Of a stretch of DNA of 64,000 nt, positions 30,141 through 45,200 are shown in pieces; position 1 is the stretch's first letter; every line of letters starts with the position of its first letter. Location of the stretch: positions 49,889,340 to 49,953,339 of the forward strand of contig CM049322.1 in the NCBI GenBank assembly GCA_026874595.1, written 5' to 3'. A model generated the notes under the pieces. That model did not search any database, was not told where the DNA came from, and saw nothing but the letters and a program-made list of their open reading frames with translations. The position numbers and the translations under genes are program-made. The stretch is from Sipunculus nudus (taxonomy: Eukaryota > Annelida > Sipuncula > Golfingiida > Sipunculidae).

Positions 30141-31211
30141 CGTGATAGTTTAAATTCTGTAGACTGCAGGTGGCGCTCCAAGTATGGTCCGGCAGAAAAA
30201 GCATCCAAAGCTGCTGGGCGCAAAGATTGATGAAAAGACATGATCCTTAAATCGTCAATATGTAATGAATAAAGTTAAATTAAAACATGAAGTTGGCTAA
30301 ACGGGACTTGGGTGGAAAAAGCAGTCCTAGATCTTGGGTCATATACTAAATTTCAGAACATAACACTAAGTAGCCATTTGAGCAAAATGAGTTTGTATAT
30401 ATTAAAATCAGCTGACAAGCCTTATACATGTATATGTTCAAGGTTACTCTCCACGTCATTGACCCAAATCTGAATTTGGTATATCTTTGTATATTTATAT
30501 CTATGCTTGGCCTAAACAACAACAAACAAAATAATCCAAAATCTTCAGCAATATCAAATTTCAGGGCTATCCTTCAAGACACTCTTGTGATATCTTATGT
30601 ATAAATAATCATCAATGTATGGTTTTCACTTGAAGCATATCAATTCAAGGCTAAAGTCACTCTCATAGCTTACTGGTAGTAGGTTTTGTCCACTAAACCA
30701 ATACCTGTGCACATTCATAGAGCTACAGTTCACGAGTCCTCTGGAATCAGTATTCACTGATCATAGTCAGGCCTTGCTGATAAATAAATAAAGTGAATGT
30801 CACATTTGTGAAACCTTGACCTTGCAGATCTCAGTTTCATGTACATGGTAGTTATTAGTGTGTTTTGTCACAAAAAACAAATATCAAACATTATAAATTA
30901 CCAGATAGATAGCAGAATTGGGAAGATATACAGGTAAATCAACACATCAATATATCAGTATATATAATATATGATATGATTGTTGGCAGCTCTGACAAGG
31001 GTCAATATGATAAAGGATTGCTCTTGTGATAATGGATAAAACAATGGATAACTGAAGTCACGCTTTATATCTACATCCAATGGAAATTTACAAACACGTG
31101 ACAGAGTGTATCAAGATATTTGAAGGTAATAAGTTGCAGCTGATTCATGTAACCTTTTCACTGGATTCCCAAAGAGAATTCATCACCCAGTCTTTCATTA
31201 TTTTACCACAG

Positions 31212-31213
<2 letters not shown>

Positions 31214-31284
<71 letters not shown>

Positions 31285-31290
31285 TATATT
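31214..31290. repeat. TA microsatellite, locus c, unit 1
   Basis: A long (AT)n ending aatatatatt. Equivalents: 38304-38364, 45367-45414, 52440-52486 and 59474-59494. Units 3 and 4 share an interrupting ttta. Confidence 0.95.
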
Positions 31291-31988
31291 AAAAATGTAA
31301 CGGTTCAAAATAGAAATACAAATAGGGTAACCTATTATTATTATTATTATTATTATTGTCTTCATTATTTTCCTTCATTATCTTTAACACATTTAACTTT
31401 ACACTTATCTCGGTCAAATTAAAAATCTAACTGGCGACGCAGATTGAATAATTATTTTGTCTCATATACTCACACAGCGACGAGCCCACATTGTTTTAAA
31501 TTTACCTATAAATGCGCAAGATTACTAATTAATTCCGTCTATTAAAAGTGGAAAAATAATATGAATAATATTGTAAACGGTTTAATGTTTTTTTTTTCAT
31601 CTATCACAGTATCAGTGCATAAATGAGCCATAAAATTCTTTCCGAAAATGGGAACTAAGAGCCTATAGTTATCTAGCAGATGCCAGCTACTCCTTGGGCA
31701 AACTGTGAAAAAGCACAATCTGTTGGTACCCTTTTTCTCTCTGCAGAAAAAAAAAATGTTGGTGCATGATGGACACGCTAAAATCCTATATTATCAAAAA
31801 AAAAAAAAATAGAGCAACATATTAATGGCCCTTTAATTAGTTTGAGGTTGACACCCTTCAGCCCGGAACTGTCATATTACATTTGATCCGGTGGACCCTA
31901 CACAAATTGCCCAACTGCTCTCTTACTCGCACCTACTTTAGACAGACTCGGCACCTGGTGAGCGACAATGAGAGTAATCTGAACATTT

Positions 31989-34078
31989 GCCCTGGAACAT
32001 GCGGAAGTGTAACTAGGCGGTCATAGCTGTTGGGTATTAAGGAAGTTGCGTCTGGTTGATATTTCATTTCAAAACTCAAATTGAAATCCCTAACCCTATC
32101 TATGTAGATCAACCCTTGAAAATATCTTGAAAATGAATTGGAAAATGTTGATCTTTTGTAAGGGTACGAACCTTGAAATAATTTACTGTGGTCGACTTAA
32201 AAGTTTCTGAACCCTGTGTAATTTTCCCTCTGTATAAATTTGAGATATTTCCCACATAATAGAAGTTTACAAACATTTGAAACTTTGAACTGCCAAAAAG
32301 TAATGTTAACATTTCACCATCCTTTTTACTTAAGATTCCACTTTTAAGTTTTTTTTAATACATGTTTGTGGGTCATGCTTTGGATACTTGTTGATACCGT
32401 GAAGTATACACCGCGTCTATTTAGCGTCGCAAATTGCGACTGCGATACCGCATTTCGAGTGCTGTACATACATACAGATGCTGTCGATCGCATAATGGGG
32501 ACAAGATAATGGAGATGAGTTACAATTGTTTAGGTACTCTTGAGTCATTCGAGGGGAAAGTGGCCTTACCTACGCTTTTGTAAAGGAATGCATGTTAGAT
32601 GTCTATTTTTATATCCACTGGAAAACGATAAACCGCTAAAACGCAACAGAGCATCACAACTATTTTGGTATGATTGAATGATTGAATTAAACACAGGTAT
32701 TATACAAAGCAAAATATGAAATAGCCCTATATTGTTACCTTAATACTGCAACCATGTATAGTTGTACATCAAATATAATACTATGAATGTAATATGACGG
32801 GGTATGGCCATGGTTCAGACTGGAGTTATATAAACCACACACACATGATTATTATAGCAGTATATCCCTTAATCAGCACATGGTGATCTATTGTGGGGCA
32901 TCCTGTTTGATCAACCATCTTGCGAACATAAGAGTCAGCGTCATTTGATCAAATGACCTGATCATGTGATCATTCCCCCAATTAATTAAAGTATCGCCTA
33001 AATGTGAGACTATAACGGTGGCGCATGATCATATGACCTGATCATGTGATTATTTGACCCTATTGCTTCACTCGAGTTGTGATTGTATATGACCATAATA
33101 GTTGTACGATCATGTGATCAGATCTTGTGATGGTCTGACCATAATATTCCTTAACCACTTGAGTATATGACTGTAATTGTCAAGTATGATCATGCAATCC
33201 TGATCTTGTAATCATTTGGCCATAACAAACAAAGTTCACAGAGTATTTGACTGTTATAGTCATATTTGAGGTCACATGGCCATTCTTGTGAAAAATTGCT
33301 TGATATTTTGTGACCATGTATAATTACAAATTGTTTGATCAGGTGAAAAGGGACATTACTCTTACTGCAGTTAATCAATCAAAATGTTTTATTTTCACTA
33401 TTTGAATTCATCATACCTTCCAATGATTATGTATCATTGTGGTGTTATAAATTATGTGGCGTATTGTTCTTTGATTAGGTTCTGTCATATACATGAATGT
33501 TATGTGGTTTCATAGAGGTAATACTGGTATGCACAAAGTGCAACATTTCTGGGGCTTGTCTTATAGTTGTCACAATGTGACGAAAAATCAACACATATTT
33601 ATGAGTGGTAGCCCCCGTTGTCTCCCTTGCACTTTAAGAATATCAGTATACATATGCCTGTTTAATCAGTAATATATATGTATTGAAAATGCACCTTTCC
33701 TTTGGTACTTAAATGGTGAAAATGGTCTTGATCATAAAAAAATTGATATAACTTATTACAAGATCAAACATTTCCTTATTCAGTTTCAATGATATTACAT
33801 TTGAAATTTAAACAAGTGCTTGCCCCTGCTAATTTGATATCTGATTTCCTACCAACTAGTGTTGTTATCAAGTTATATATATATATCGTCAGCCATCCAG
33901 TTTAGCCAGGCATATAACTTTGTTTTATTATAACCTGCATCTCAAGAAACTCTAAGCAATCAGGCATATGTAGTGAGTGTATTGTAAAGTTTTTTAGGAT
34001 TAAATAACTGATGTAGACGAGGCTTACAGCGGGCTGTAATGTACCTTCAGATTGATTTTGTAAATTAATTTCAGGTAG

Positions 34079-34127
<49 letters not shown>

Positions 34128-35108
34128 AAGGATTAATATATGCTTTCTCATTATATACTTTCTTTGGTTTGATGATCCATATTCATTCATTTTGGTTCTA
34201 TATTAGCTGAGTGGTGGCAGCCATTTTTGGGTAAAATAGTCCTTTCACCAGAAACCCCCAGTTTATTGTGTTATCTCTGTCCGAGTCAATATCATTCTCA
34301 TCGACGTAGCAGCTGGTCTGACACCAAAGGATCTTTTTAATAAACAATAAAACAGATTTATAATCTTAGCTGTCAGGAAAATGCTGAGCCTCTTTGGCCG
34401 GAGGTCTTTTCTTCATACAACAGGAAATAATAGAATGCAGCAACTGTTCCTGTTGTGATCAAAACTGATTCCAGCAGGGCCTCTTGTATGGGAGATTGGA
34501 AACTAAGGTGGTTTCAGTTTCATCAGTTAGGTGGGAGAATGGTAGTTTGTGTCATGGCAAAGAGCTGACATGTGCACTGCCTCAGAAGACTGTCAGATGC
34601 CAATATATAATAACAATGTCACGTCACACTAAAACACAAGGGTTAACAAGACAGACTGTAGTCAGATAGATTATAATGTTACAATGGAGATAAGATTTTG
34701 GAGAATATAAATTCTCTGAATATTTTTGATAAAAATAGAACATGTAGCAAAATCTTCACACATTCATAAATATACATGAAAATATGAATATGTATTAGAT
34801 TATTGTATTATATATGATAATAATAATAATGATGAACTTTTAGTCCCGGCAGTTCTGGAGAGGAGTTTAGATATTTATGGCAGCCAGTTTTAATAGTTTA
34901 AATCAAGTGTCAAAATGGATTGTATGATATTTGTACTTGAATGTTGAATATGCATGCAGGGAACCTTCAGAGGTACACAGTCAGGATTAGAGCTACTTTA
35001 TGTAAATAACATGTACAAATTGGTTATCGTTTGCCGTGAGCGACTATGGTTATATTTTGTACACATCCATATGTAAAATAATGGTCTACCAGTGAAAGTT
35101 TGTTATCG

Positions 35109-35174
<66 letters not shown>

Positions 35175-38100
35175 GCCCTGAATTGTCCATGGTATTGATA
35201 AATAAATCCATTTAGGCATGCTTGTAATAGTGACCAGTGCACAGTTTTGCCATTTTTTTTTTTGCAGAGCAGAAGGAATTGTATATAAATCTTGCAATTG
35301 AAATCTTGTACCAATGCCAGGCTGTGACCTTGGCTAGTTATAATAAAGCTTATTTCCTGTATATACTGGGTTTGTCTTCTAGTACGAGTTTGTGATATAT
35401 TCTCATGTCAAGTTGCTGCACTGGATGTCTTTTATGCGTCCAAAAACACATGTAAATATTTGTTTGATGAGTTAGAACCCCCCCCCCCAATAATACCAAA
35501 TGCCATTCAAGAAGTCGGTGGAATTCACTCTCTACTAAACGTAAAAAATCTCGGAATCCGACATCATTTATATCTCTTCTGGCAAGCTTTTGGTTATCAA
35601 CATCTAAGAAAGAAAGGGGGCATGGGGAGAGGGACAGGAATTAGGTGTAAAGGATATTTAACTCTGTGGGTACCGGTTTTTGCATATACGTGCTGCGATT
35701 CTGTCAGAGAATTAGTTCTTTATAAATGCTATTTATGATTATCATTCATAATATTATTTAACTGTTCAGCATCAGTTGTCTGATGATCATCAACTTACAC
35801 AAGAGTCGTAGGGTAAGATTTCCATATGCCTTAACATGCATATGATCACACATGGTATGGTGGTTAACTTAGAAGAAATAGCAAAGTAATAAGGAAATAC
35901 ATATTTACTTTAGTTGAGTTTAAACATTTATTTTAACATCTGTTGAAAGCAAGCGGTAAGGTTTTACTATGTAAATCATTAGTTTACAGCGCAGCTACAT
36001 GTATATCCCACCCACCTATCACATCTATGTGTCGGCTACATCGTAATTCAAATCTTAAGTCGTTAACAGCATAATGGAAGTAACCTACTAGTAAACCAGC
36101 ATCATTTGAATATACTTATCGTGATATTCTCACTTAAAGGTGTCTGGATAAATTACTAGCAGAAGAGATGCAATAGTATCCCTGGAGTCTTAAATCCGTT
36201 TTGAACGTGTCTCTGTTAAGAAAAATATCAACCGGCATGGTATATAGGTGGCAGCAGAAGACTTGTTCAATGGATAAAACTGTCAAAGATGTAAGGGCAT
36301 ACCTCCCAAATTTCACAGCTGCCCTTGGAGAAAATCTCTCACTCTCTCACCAATAAAAGCCAATTTAAAATATCATGACTTATGGCAAGCTTTTAGTTAT
36401 TTTGTACAAAGGAGAAAGACAGTGTGTCTTGGGGAGAGGTACAAGGGTAAGGTTTCCCAAAAATTCCGTTCTGTATGTGCCACATTGTGGGTACAAATCT
36501 ATGAGACAATAAGTGCTATATAAATACTATTTATTCTTATAATTATTATTTTTATTATTATATGCATTCATGCCCATATGCCTTGACAATAATATCACCA
36601 ATGGCATGAGCGTTAACTAAGAACATATAACACAGCATAATGAATAAAGACAAATATTTCCTTCAGTTGGTTTAAACATATTTATTTGAACAGGATTACA
36701 TCTGTTCCAGGCTAGCTTTAAGATTTTCCTATGTAAAACATTCTTCGAGGGTTTTACAGCTACATGTATATCTCGCCCACCCATCACAGCAGGCTTATCA
36801 TGAAGATAAATATTCTTACCACCTCATGTAATCTGCTTTCTCTTCAGTTCCCTGTCACGGGTAAAATGCCGTGGCAATTCAGGTCGAGAATAGTAATTAC
36901 TATTGTGGCAGTAATTTACCCATTAAAAGCATATCAGTGCACAAAGATAATCCCTCATCATACAAATTTACTAATGCCTAACTGGCAGAACTGTCCATTG
37001 CCAGATAACAAATATAGATTTCTCCCAACAGAGATACAATGATATACATATAGTCATAAGCTTGACATTAACCCCTTAGAAATATGGCTCTATTATGTAA
37101 TGTAGTTAGGTATCAACTGAAATGATGTATACGTGGCACCATGAGACTTGTTCAAAAGATAAACTATCAGATACTAGTGTATAAGGGCTTACTAATTTAT
37201 ACAATGATGCACAAAGCAGATCATGAGAAACGTGATAGTTTAAATTCTGTAGACTGCAGGTTGCGCTCCAAGTATGGTCCGGCAGAAAAAGCATCCAAAG
37301 CTGCTGGGCGCAAAGATTGATGAAAAGACATGATCCTTAAATCGTCAATATGTAATGAATAAAGTTAAATTAAAACATGAAGTTGGCTAAACGGGACTTG
37401 GGTGGAAAAAGCAGTCCTAGATCTTGGGTCATATACTAAATTTCAGAACATAACACTAAGTAGCCATTTGAGCAAAATGAGTTTGTATATATTAAAATCA
37501 GCTGACAAGCCTTATACATGTATATGTTCAAGGTTACTCTCCACGTCATTGACCCAAATCTGAATTTGGTATATCTTTGTATATTTATATCTATGCTTGG
37601 CCTAAACAACAACAAACAAAATAATCCAAAATCTTCAGCAATATCAAATTTCAGGGCTATCCTTCAAGACACTCTTGTGATATCTTATGTATAAATAATC
37701 ATCAATGTATGGTTTTCACTTGAAGCATATCAATTCAAGGCTAAAGTCACTCTCATAGCTTACTGGTAGTAGGTTTTGTCCACTAAACCAATACCTGTGC
37801 ACATTCATAGAGCTACAGTTAACGAGTCCTCTGGAATCAGTATTCACTGATCATAGTCAGGCCTTGCTGATAAATAAATAAAGTGAATGTCACATTTGTG
37901 AAACCTTGACCTTGCAGATCTCAGTTTCATGTACATGGTAGTTATTAGTGTGTTTTGTCACAAAAAACAAATATCAAACATTATAAATTACCAGATAGAT
38001 AGCAGAATTGGGAAGATATACAGGTAAATCAACACATCAATATATCAGTATATATAATATATGATATGATTGTTGGCAGCTCTGACAAGGGTCAATATGA

Positions 38101-38301
38101 TAAAGGATTGCTCTTGTGATAATGGATAAAACAATGGATAACTGAAGTCACGCTTTATATCTACATCCAATGGAAATTTACAAACACGTGACAGAGTGTA
38201 TCAAGATATTTGAAGGTAATAAGTTGCAGCTGATTCATGTAACCTTTTCACTGGATTCCCAAAGAGAATTCATCACCCAGTCTTTCATTATTTTACCACA
38301 G

Positions 38302-38358
<57 letters not shown>

Positions 38359-39066
38359 TATATTAAAAATGTAACGGTTCCAAATAGAAATACAAATAGG
38401 GTAACCTATTATTATTATTATTGTTATTATTGTCTTCATTATTTTCCTTCATTATCCTTAACACATTTAACTTTACACTTATCTCGGTCAAATTAAAAAT
38501 CTAACTGGCGACGCAGATTGAATAATTATTTTGTCTCATATACTCACACAGCGACGAGCCCACATTGTTTTAAATTTAGCTATAAATGCGCAAGATTACT
38601 AATTAATTCCGTCTATTAAAAGTGGAAAAATAATATGAATAATATTGTAAACGGTTTAATGTTTTTTTTTTCATCTATCACAGTATCAGTGCATAAATGA
38701 GCCATAAAATTCTTTCCGAAAATGGGAACTAAGAGCCTATAGTTATCTAGCAGATGCCAGCTACTCCTTGGGCAAACTGTGAAAAAGCACAATCTGTTGG
38801 TACCCTTTTTCTCTCTGCAGAAAAAAAAAAATGTTGGTGCATGATGGACACGCTAAAATCCTATATTATCAAAAAAAAAAAAAAAAATAGAGCAACATAT
38901 TAATGGCCCTTTAATTAGTTTGAGGTTGACACCCTTCAGCCCGGAACTGTCATATTACATTTGATCCGGTGGACCCTACACAAATTGCCCAACTGCTCTC
39001 TTACTCGCACCTACTTTAGACAGACTCGGCACCTGGTGAGCGACAATGAGAGTAATCTGAACATTT
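31989..39066. repeat. Macrosatellite unit 2 (7,078 bp)
   Basis: Head-to-tail copy with the derived state: CpG-rich segment at 32411-32465, fused gattgaattaaacacagg junction near 32680, and 78-bp segment present at 34868-34945. Nearly identical to units 3-5 over its length. No gene recognised. Confidence 0.97.
32411..32465. other. CpG-rich replaced segment with hairpin (unit 2; also in units 3-5)
   Basis: About 55 nt beginning ccgcgtctatttagcg replaces about 79 nt of unrelated sequence found in units 1 and 6. It contains gtcgcaa-a-ttgcgac, a perfect 7-bp inverted repeat with one central base. Equivalents start at 39489, 46538 and 53608. Confidence 0.85.
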
Positions 39067-41156
39067 GCCCTGGAACATGCGGAAGTGTAACTAGGCGGTC
39101 ATAGCTGTTGGGTATTAAGGAAGTTGCGTCTGGTTGATATTTCATTTCAAAACTCAAATTGAAATCCCTAACCCTATCTATGTAGATCAACCCTTGAAAA
39201 TATCTTGAAAATGAATTGGAAAATGTTGATCTTTTGTAAGGGTACGAACCTTGAAATAATTTACTGTGGTCGACTTAAAAGTTTCTGAACCCTGTGTAAT
39301 TTTCCCTCTGTATAAATTTGAGATATTTCCCACATAATAGAAGTTTACAAACATTTGAAACTTTGAACTGCCAAAAAGTAATGTTAACATTTCACCATCC
39401 TTTTTACTTAAGATTCCACTTTTAAGTTTTTTTTAATACATGTTTGTGGGTCATGCTTTGGATACTTGTTGATACCGTGAAGTATACACCGCGTCTATTT
39501 AGCGTCGCAAATTGCGACTGCGATACCGCATTTCGAGTGCTGTACATACATACAGATGCTGTCGATCGCATAATGGGGACAAGATAATGGAGATGAGTTA
39601 CAATTGTTTAGGTACTCTTGAGTCATTCGAGGGGAAAGTGGCCTTACCTACGCTTTTGTAAAGGAATGCATGTTAGATGTCTATTTTTATATCCACTGGA
39701 AAACGATAAACCGCTAAAACGCAACAGAGCATCACAACTATTTTGGTATGATTGAATGATTGAATTAAACACAGGTATTATACAAAGCAAAATATGAAAT
39801 AGCCCTATATTGTTACCTTAATACTGCAACCATGTATAGTTGTACATCAAATATAATACTATGAATGTAATATGACGGGGTATGGCCATGGTTCAGACTG
39901 GAGTTATATAAACCACACACACATGATTATTATAGCAGTATATCCCTTAATCAGCACATGGTGATCTATTGTGGGGCATCCTGTTTGATCAACCATCTTG
40001 CGAACATAAGAGTCAGCGTCATTTGATCAAATGACCTGATCATGTGATCATTCCCCCAATTAATTAAAGTATCGCCTAAATGTGAGACTATAACGTTGGC
40101 GCATGATCATATGACCTGATCATGTGATTATTTGACCCTATTGCTTCACTCGAGTTGTGATTGTATATGACCATAATAGTTGTACGATCATGTGATCAGA
40201 TCTTGTGATGGTCTGACCATAATATTCCTTAACCACTTGAGTATATGACTGTAATTGTCAAGTATGATCATGCAATCCTGATCTTGTAATCATTTGGCCA
40301 TAACAAACAAAGTTCACAGAGTATTTGACTGTTATAGTCATATTTGAGGTCACATGGCCATTCTTGTGAAAAATTGCTTGATATTTTGTGACCATGTATA
40401 ATTACAAATTGTTTGATCAGGTGAAAAGGGACATTACTCTTACTGCAGTTAATCAATCAAAATGTTTTATTTTCACTATTTGAATTCATCATACCTTCCA
40501 ATGATTATGTATCATTGTGGTGTTATAAATTATGTGGCGTATTGTTCTTTGATTAGGTTCTGTCATATACATGAATGTTATGTGGTTTCATAGAGGTAAT
40601 ACTGGTATGCACAAAGTGCAACATTTCTGGGGCTTGTCTTATAGTTGTCACAATGTGACGAAAAATCAACACATATTTATGAGTGGTAGCCCCCGTTGTC
40701 TCCCTTGCACTTTAAGAATATCAGTATACATATGCCTGTTTAATCAGTAATATATATGTATTGAAAATGCACCTTTCCTTTGGTACTTAAATGGTGAAAA
40801 TGGTCTTGATCATAAAAAAATTGATATAACTTATTACAAGATCAAACATTTCCTTATTCAGTTTCAATGATATTACATTTGAAATTTAAACAAGTGCTTG
40901 CCCCTGCTAATTTGATATCTGATTTCCTACCAACTAGTGTTGTTATCAAGTTATATATATATATCGTCAGCCATCCAGTTTAGCCAGGCATATAACTTTG
41001 TTTTATTATAACCTGCATCTCAAGAAACTCTAAGCAATCAGGCATATGTAGTGAGTGTATTGTAAAGTTTTTTAGGATTAAATAACTGATGTAGACGAGG
41101 CTTACAGCGGGCTGTAATGTACCTTCAGATTGATTTTGTAAATTAATTTCAGGTAG

Positions 41157-41194
<38 letters not shown>

Positions 41195-42172
41195 GATTAA
41201 TATATGCTTTCTCATTATATACTTTCTTTGGTTTGATGATCCATATTCATTCATTTTGGTTCTATATTAGCTGAGTGGTGGCAGCCATTTTTGGGTAAAA
41301 TAGTCCTTTCACCAGAAACCCCCAGTTTATTGTGTTATCTCTGTCCGAGTCAATATCATTCTCATCGACGTAGCAGCTGGTCTGACACCAAAGGATCTTT
41401 TTAATAAACAATAAAACAGATTTATAATCTTAGCTGTCAGGAAAATGCTGAGCCTCTTTGGCCGGAGGTCTTTTCTTCATACAACAGGAAATAATAGAAT
41501 GCAGCAACTGTTCCTGTTGTGATCAAAACTGATTCCAGCAGGGCCTCTTGTATGGGAGATTGGAAACTAAGGTGGTTTCAGTTTCATCAGTTAGGTGGGA
41601 GAATGGTAGTTTGTGTCATGGCAAAGAGCTGACATGTGCACTGCCTCAGAAGACTGTCAGATGCCAATATATAATAACAATGTCACGTCACACTAAAACA
41701 CAAGGGTTAACAAGACAGACTGTAGTCAGATAGATTATAATGTTACAATGGAGATAAGATTTTGGAGAATATAAATTCTCTGAATATTTTTGATAAAAAT
41801 AGAACATGTAGCAAAATCTTCACACATTCATAAATATACATGAAAATATGAATATGTATTAGATTATTGTATTATATATGATAATAATAATAATGATGAA
41901 CTTTTAGTCCCGGCAGTTCTGGAGAGGAGTTTAGATATTTATGGCAGCCAGTTTTAATAGTTTAAATCAAGTGTCAAAATGGATTGTATGATATTTGTAC
42001 TTGAATGTTGAATATGCATGCAGGGAACCTTCAGAGGTACACAGTCAGGATTAGAGCTACTTTATGTAAATAACATGTACAAATTGGTTATCGTTTGCCG
42101 TGAACGACTATGGTCATATTTTGTACACATCCATATGTAAAATAATGGTCTACCAGTGAAAGTTTGTTATCG

Positions 42173-42232
<60 letters not shown>

Positions 42233-45200
42233 GCCCTGAATTGTCCATGGTATTGATAAATAAATCCATTTAGGCATGCTTGTAATAGTGACCAGTGCAC
42301 AGTTTTGCCATTTTTTTTTTTGCAGAGCAGAAGGAATTGTATATAAATCTTGCAATTGAAATCTTGTACCAATGCCAGGCTGTGACCTTGGCTAGTTATA
42401 ATAAAGCTTATTTCCTGTATATACTGGGTTTGTCTTCTAGTACGAGTTTGTGATATATTCTCATGTCAAGTTGCTGCACTGGATGTCTTTTATGCGTCCA
42501 AAAACACATGTAAATATTTGTTTGATGAGTTAGAACCCCCCCCCCCCCCCAATAATACCAAATGCCATTCAAGAAGTCGGTGGAATTCACTCTCTACTAA
42601 ACGTAAAAAATCTCGGAATCCGACATCATTTATATCTCTTCTGGCAAGCTTTTGGTTATCAACATCTAAGAAAGAAAGGGGGCATGGGGAGAGGGACAGG
42701 AATTAGGTGTAAAGGATATTTAACTCTGTGGGTACCGGTGTTTGCATATACGTGCTGCGATTCTGTCAGAGAATTAGTTCTTTATAAATGCTATTTATGA
42801 TTATCATTCATAATATTATTTAACTGTTCAGCATCAGTTGTCTGATGATCATCAACTTACACAAGAGTCGTAGGGTAAGATTTCCATATGCCTTAACATG
42901 CATATGATCACACATGGTATGGTGGTTAACTTAGAAGAAATAGCAAAGTAATAAGGAAATACATATTTACTTTAGTTGAGTTTAAACATTTATTTTAACA
43001 TCTGTTGAAAGCAAGCGGTAAGGTTTTACTATGTAAATCATTAGTTTACAGCGCAGCTACATGTATATCCCACCCACCTATCACATCTATGTGTCGGCTA
43101 CATCGTAATTCAAATCTTAAGTCGTTAACAGCATAATGGAAGTAACCTACTAGTAAACCAGCATCATTTGAATATACTTATCGTGATATTCTCACTTAAA
43201 GGTGTCTGGATAAATTACTAGCAGAAGAGATGCAATAGTATCCCTGGAGTCTTAAATCCGTTTTGAACGTGTCTCTGTTAAGAAAAATATCAACCGGCAT
43301 GGTATATAGGTGGCAGCAGAAGACTTGTTCAATGGATAAAACTGTCAAAGATGTAAGGGCATACCTCCCAAATTTCACAGCTGCCCTTGGAGAAAATCTC
43401 TCACTCTCTCACCAATAAAAGCCAATTTAAAATATCATGACTTATGGCAAGCTTTTAGTTATTTTGTACAAAGGAGAAAGACAGTGGGTCTTGGGGAGAG
43501 GTACAAGGGTAAGGTTTTCCCAAAAATTCCGTTCTGTATGTGCCACATTGTGGGTACAAATCTATGAGACAATAAGTGCTATATAAATACTATTTATTCT
43601 TATAATTATTATTTTTATTATTATATGCATTCATGCCCATATGCCTTGACAATAATATCACCAATGGCATGAGCGTTAACTAAGAACATATAACACAGTA
43701 TAATGAATAAAGACAAATATTTCCTTCAGTTGGTTTAAACATATTTATTTGAACAGGATTACATCTGTTCCAGGCTAGCTTTAAGATTTTCCTATGTAAA
43801 ACATTCTTCGAGGGTTTTACAGCTACATGTATATCTCGCCCACCCATCACAGCAGGCTTATCATGAAGATAAATATTCTTACCACCTCATGTAATCTGCT
43901 TTCTCTTCAGTTCCCTGTCACGGGTAAAATGCCGTGGCAATTCAGGTCGAGAATAGTAATTACTATTGTGGCAGTAATTTACCCATTAAAAGCATATCAG
44001 TGCACAAAGATAATCCCTCATCATACAAATTTACTAATGCCTAACTGGCAGAACTGTCCATTGCCAGATAACAAATATAGATTTCTCCCAACAGAGATAC
44101 AATGATATACATATAGTCATAAGCTTGACATTAACCCCTTAGAAATATGGCTCTATTATGTAATGTAGTTAGGTATCAACTGAAATGATGTATACGTGGC
44201 ACCATGAGACTTGTTCAAAAGATAAACTATCAGATACTAGTGTATAAGGGCTTACTAATTTATACAATGATGCACAAAGCAGATCATGAGAAACGTGATA
44301 GTTTAAATTCTGTAGACTGCAGGTTGCGCTCCAAGTATGGTCCGGCAGAAAAAGCATCCAAAGCTGCTGGGCGCAAAGATTGATGAAAAGACATGATCCT
44401 TAAATCGTCAATATGTAATGAATAAAGTTAAATTAAAACATGAAGTTGGCTAAACGGGACTTGGGTGGAAAAAGCAGTCCTAGATCTTGGGTCATATACT
44501 AAATTTCAGAACATAACACTAAGTAGCCATTTGAGCAAAATGAGTTTGTATATATTAAAATCAGCTGACAAGCCTTATACATGTATATGTTCAAGGTTAC
44601 TCTCCACGTCATTGACCCAAATCTGAATTTGGTATATCTTTGTATATTTATATCTATGCTTGGCCTAAACAACAACAAACAAAATAATCCAAAATCTTCA
44701 GCAATATCAAATTTCAGGGCTATCCTTCAAGACACTCTTGTGATATCTTATGTATAAATAATCATCAATGTATGGTTTTCACTTGAAGCATATCAATTCA
44801 AGGCTAAAGTCACTCTCATAGCTTACTGGTAGTAGGTTTTGTCCACTAAACCAATACCTGTGCACATTCATAGAGCTACAGTTAACGAGTCCTCTGGAAT
44901 CAGTATTCACTGATCATAGTCAGGCCTTGCTGATAAATAAATAAAGTGAATGTCACATTTGTGAAACCTTGACCTTGCAGATCTCAGTTTCATGTACATG
45001 GTAGTTATTAGTGTGTTTTGTCACAAAAAACAAATATCAAACATTATAAATTACCAGATAGATAGCAGAATTGGGAAGATATACAGGTAAATCAACACAT
45101 CAATATATCAGTATATATAATATATGATATGATTGTTGGCAGCTCTGACAAGGGTCAATATGATAAAGGATTGCTCTTGTGATAATGGATAAAACAATGG

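Larger units (their letters stand above)
24588..31988. repeat. Macrosatellite unit 1 (7,401 bp, diverged left half)
   Basis: First copy of the array; the boundary is set at the word gccctgga, present in all copies. The left half differs clearly from units 2-5 and agrees with unit 6 at many single-base sites. It keeps the segment lost from units 2-5 and carries the 90-bp insert. It lacks 78 bp near 27857 that all others have. Main landmarks: TA runs at 27066-27115, 28021-28076 and 31214-31290, and a 19-base C run at 28378-28396. Longest frames are 93 aa or less and unconvincing. Confidence 0.95.
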
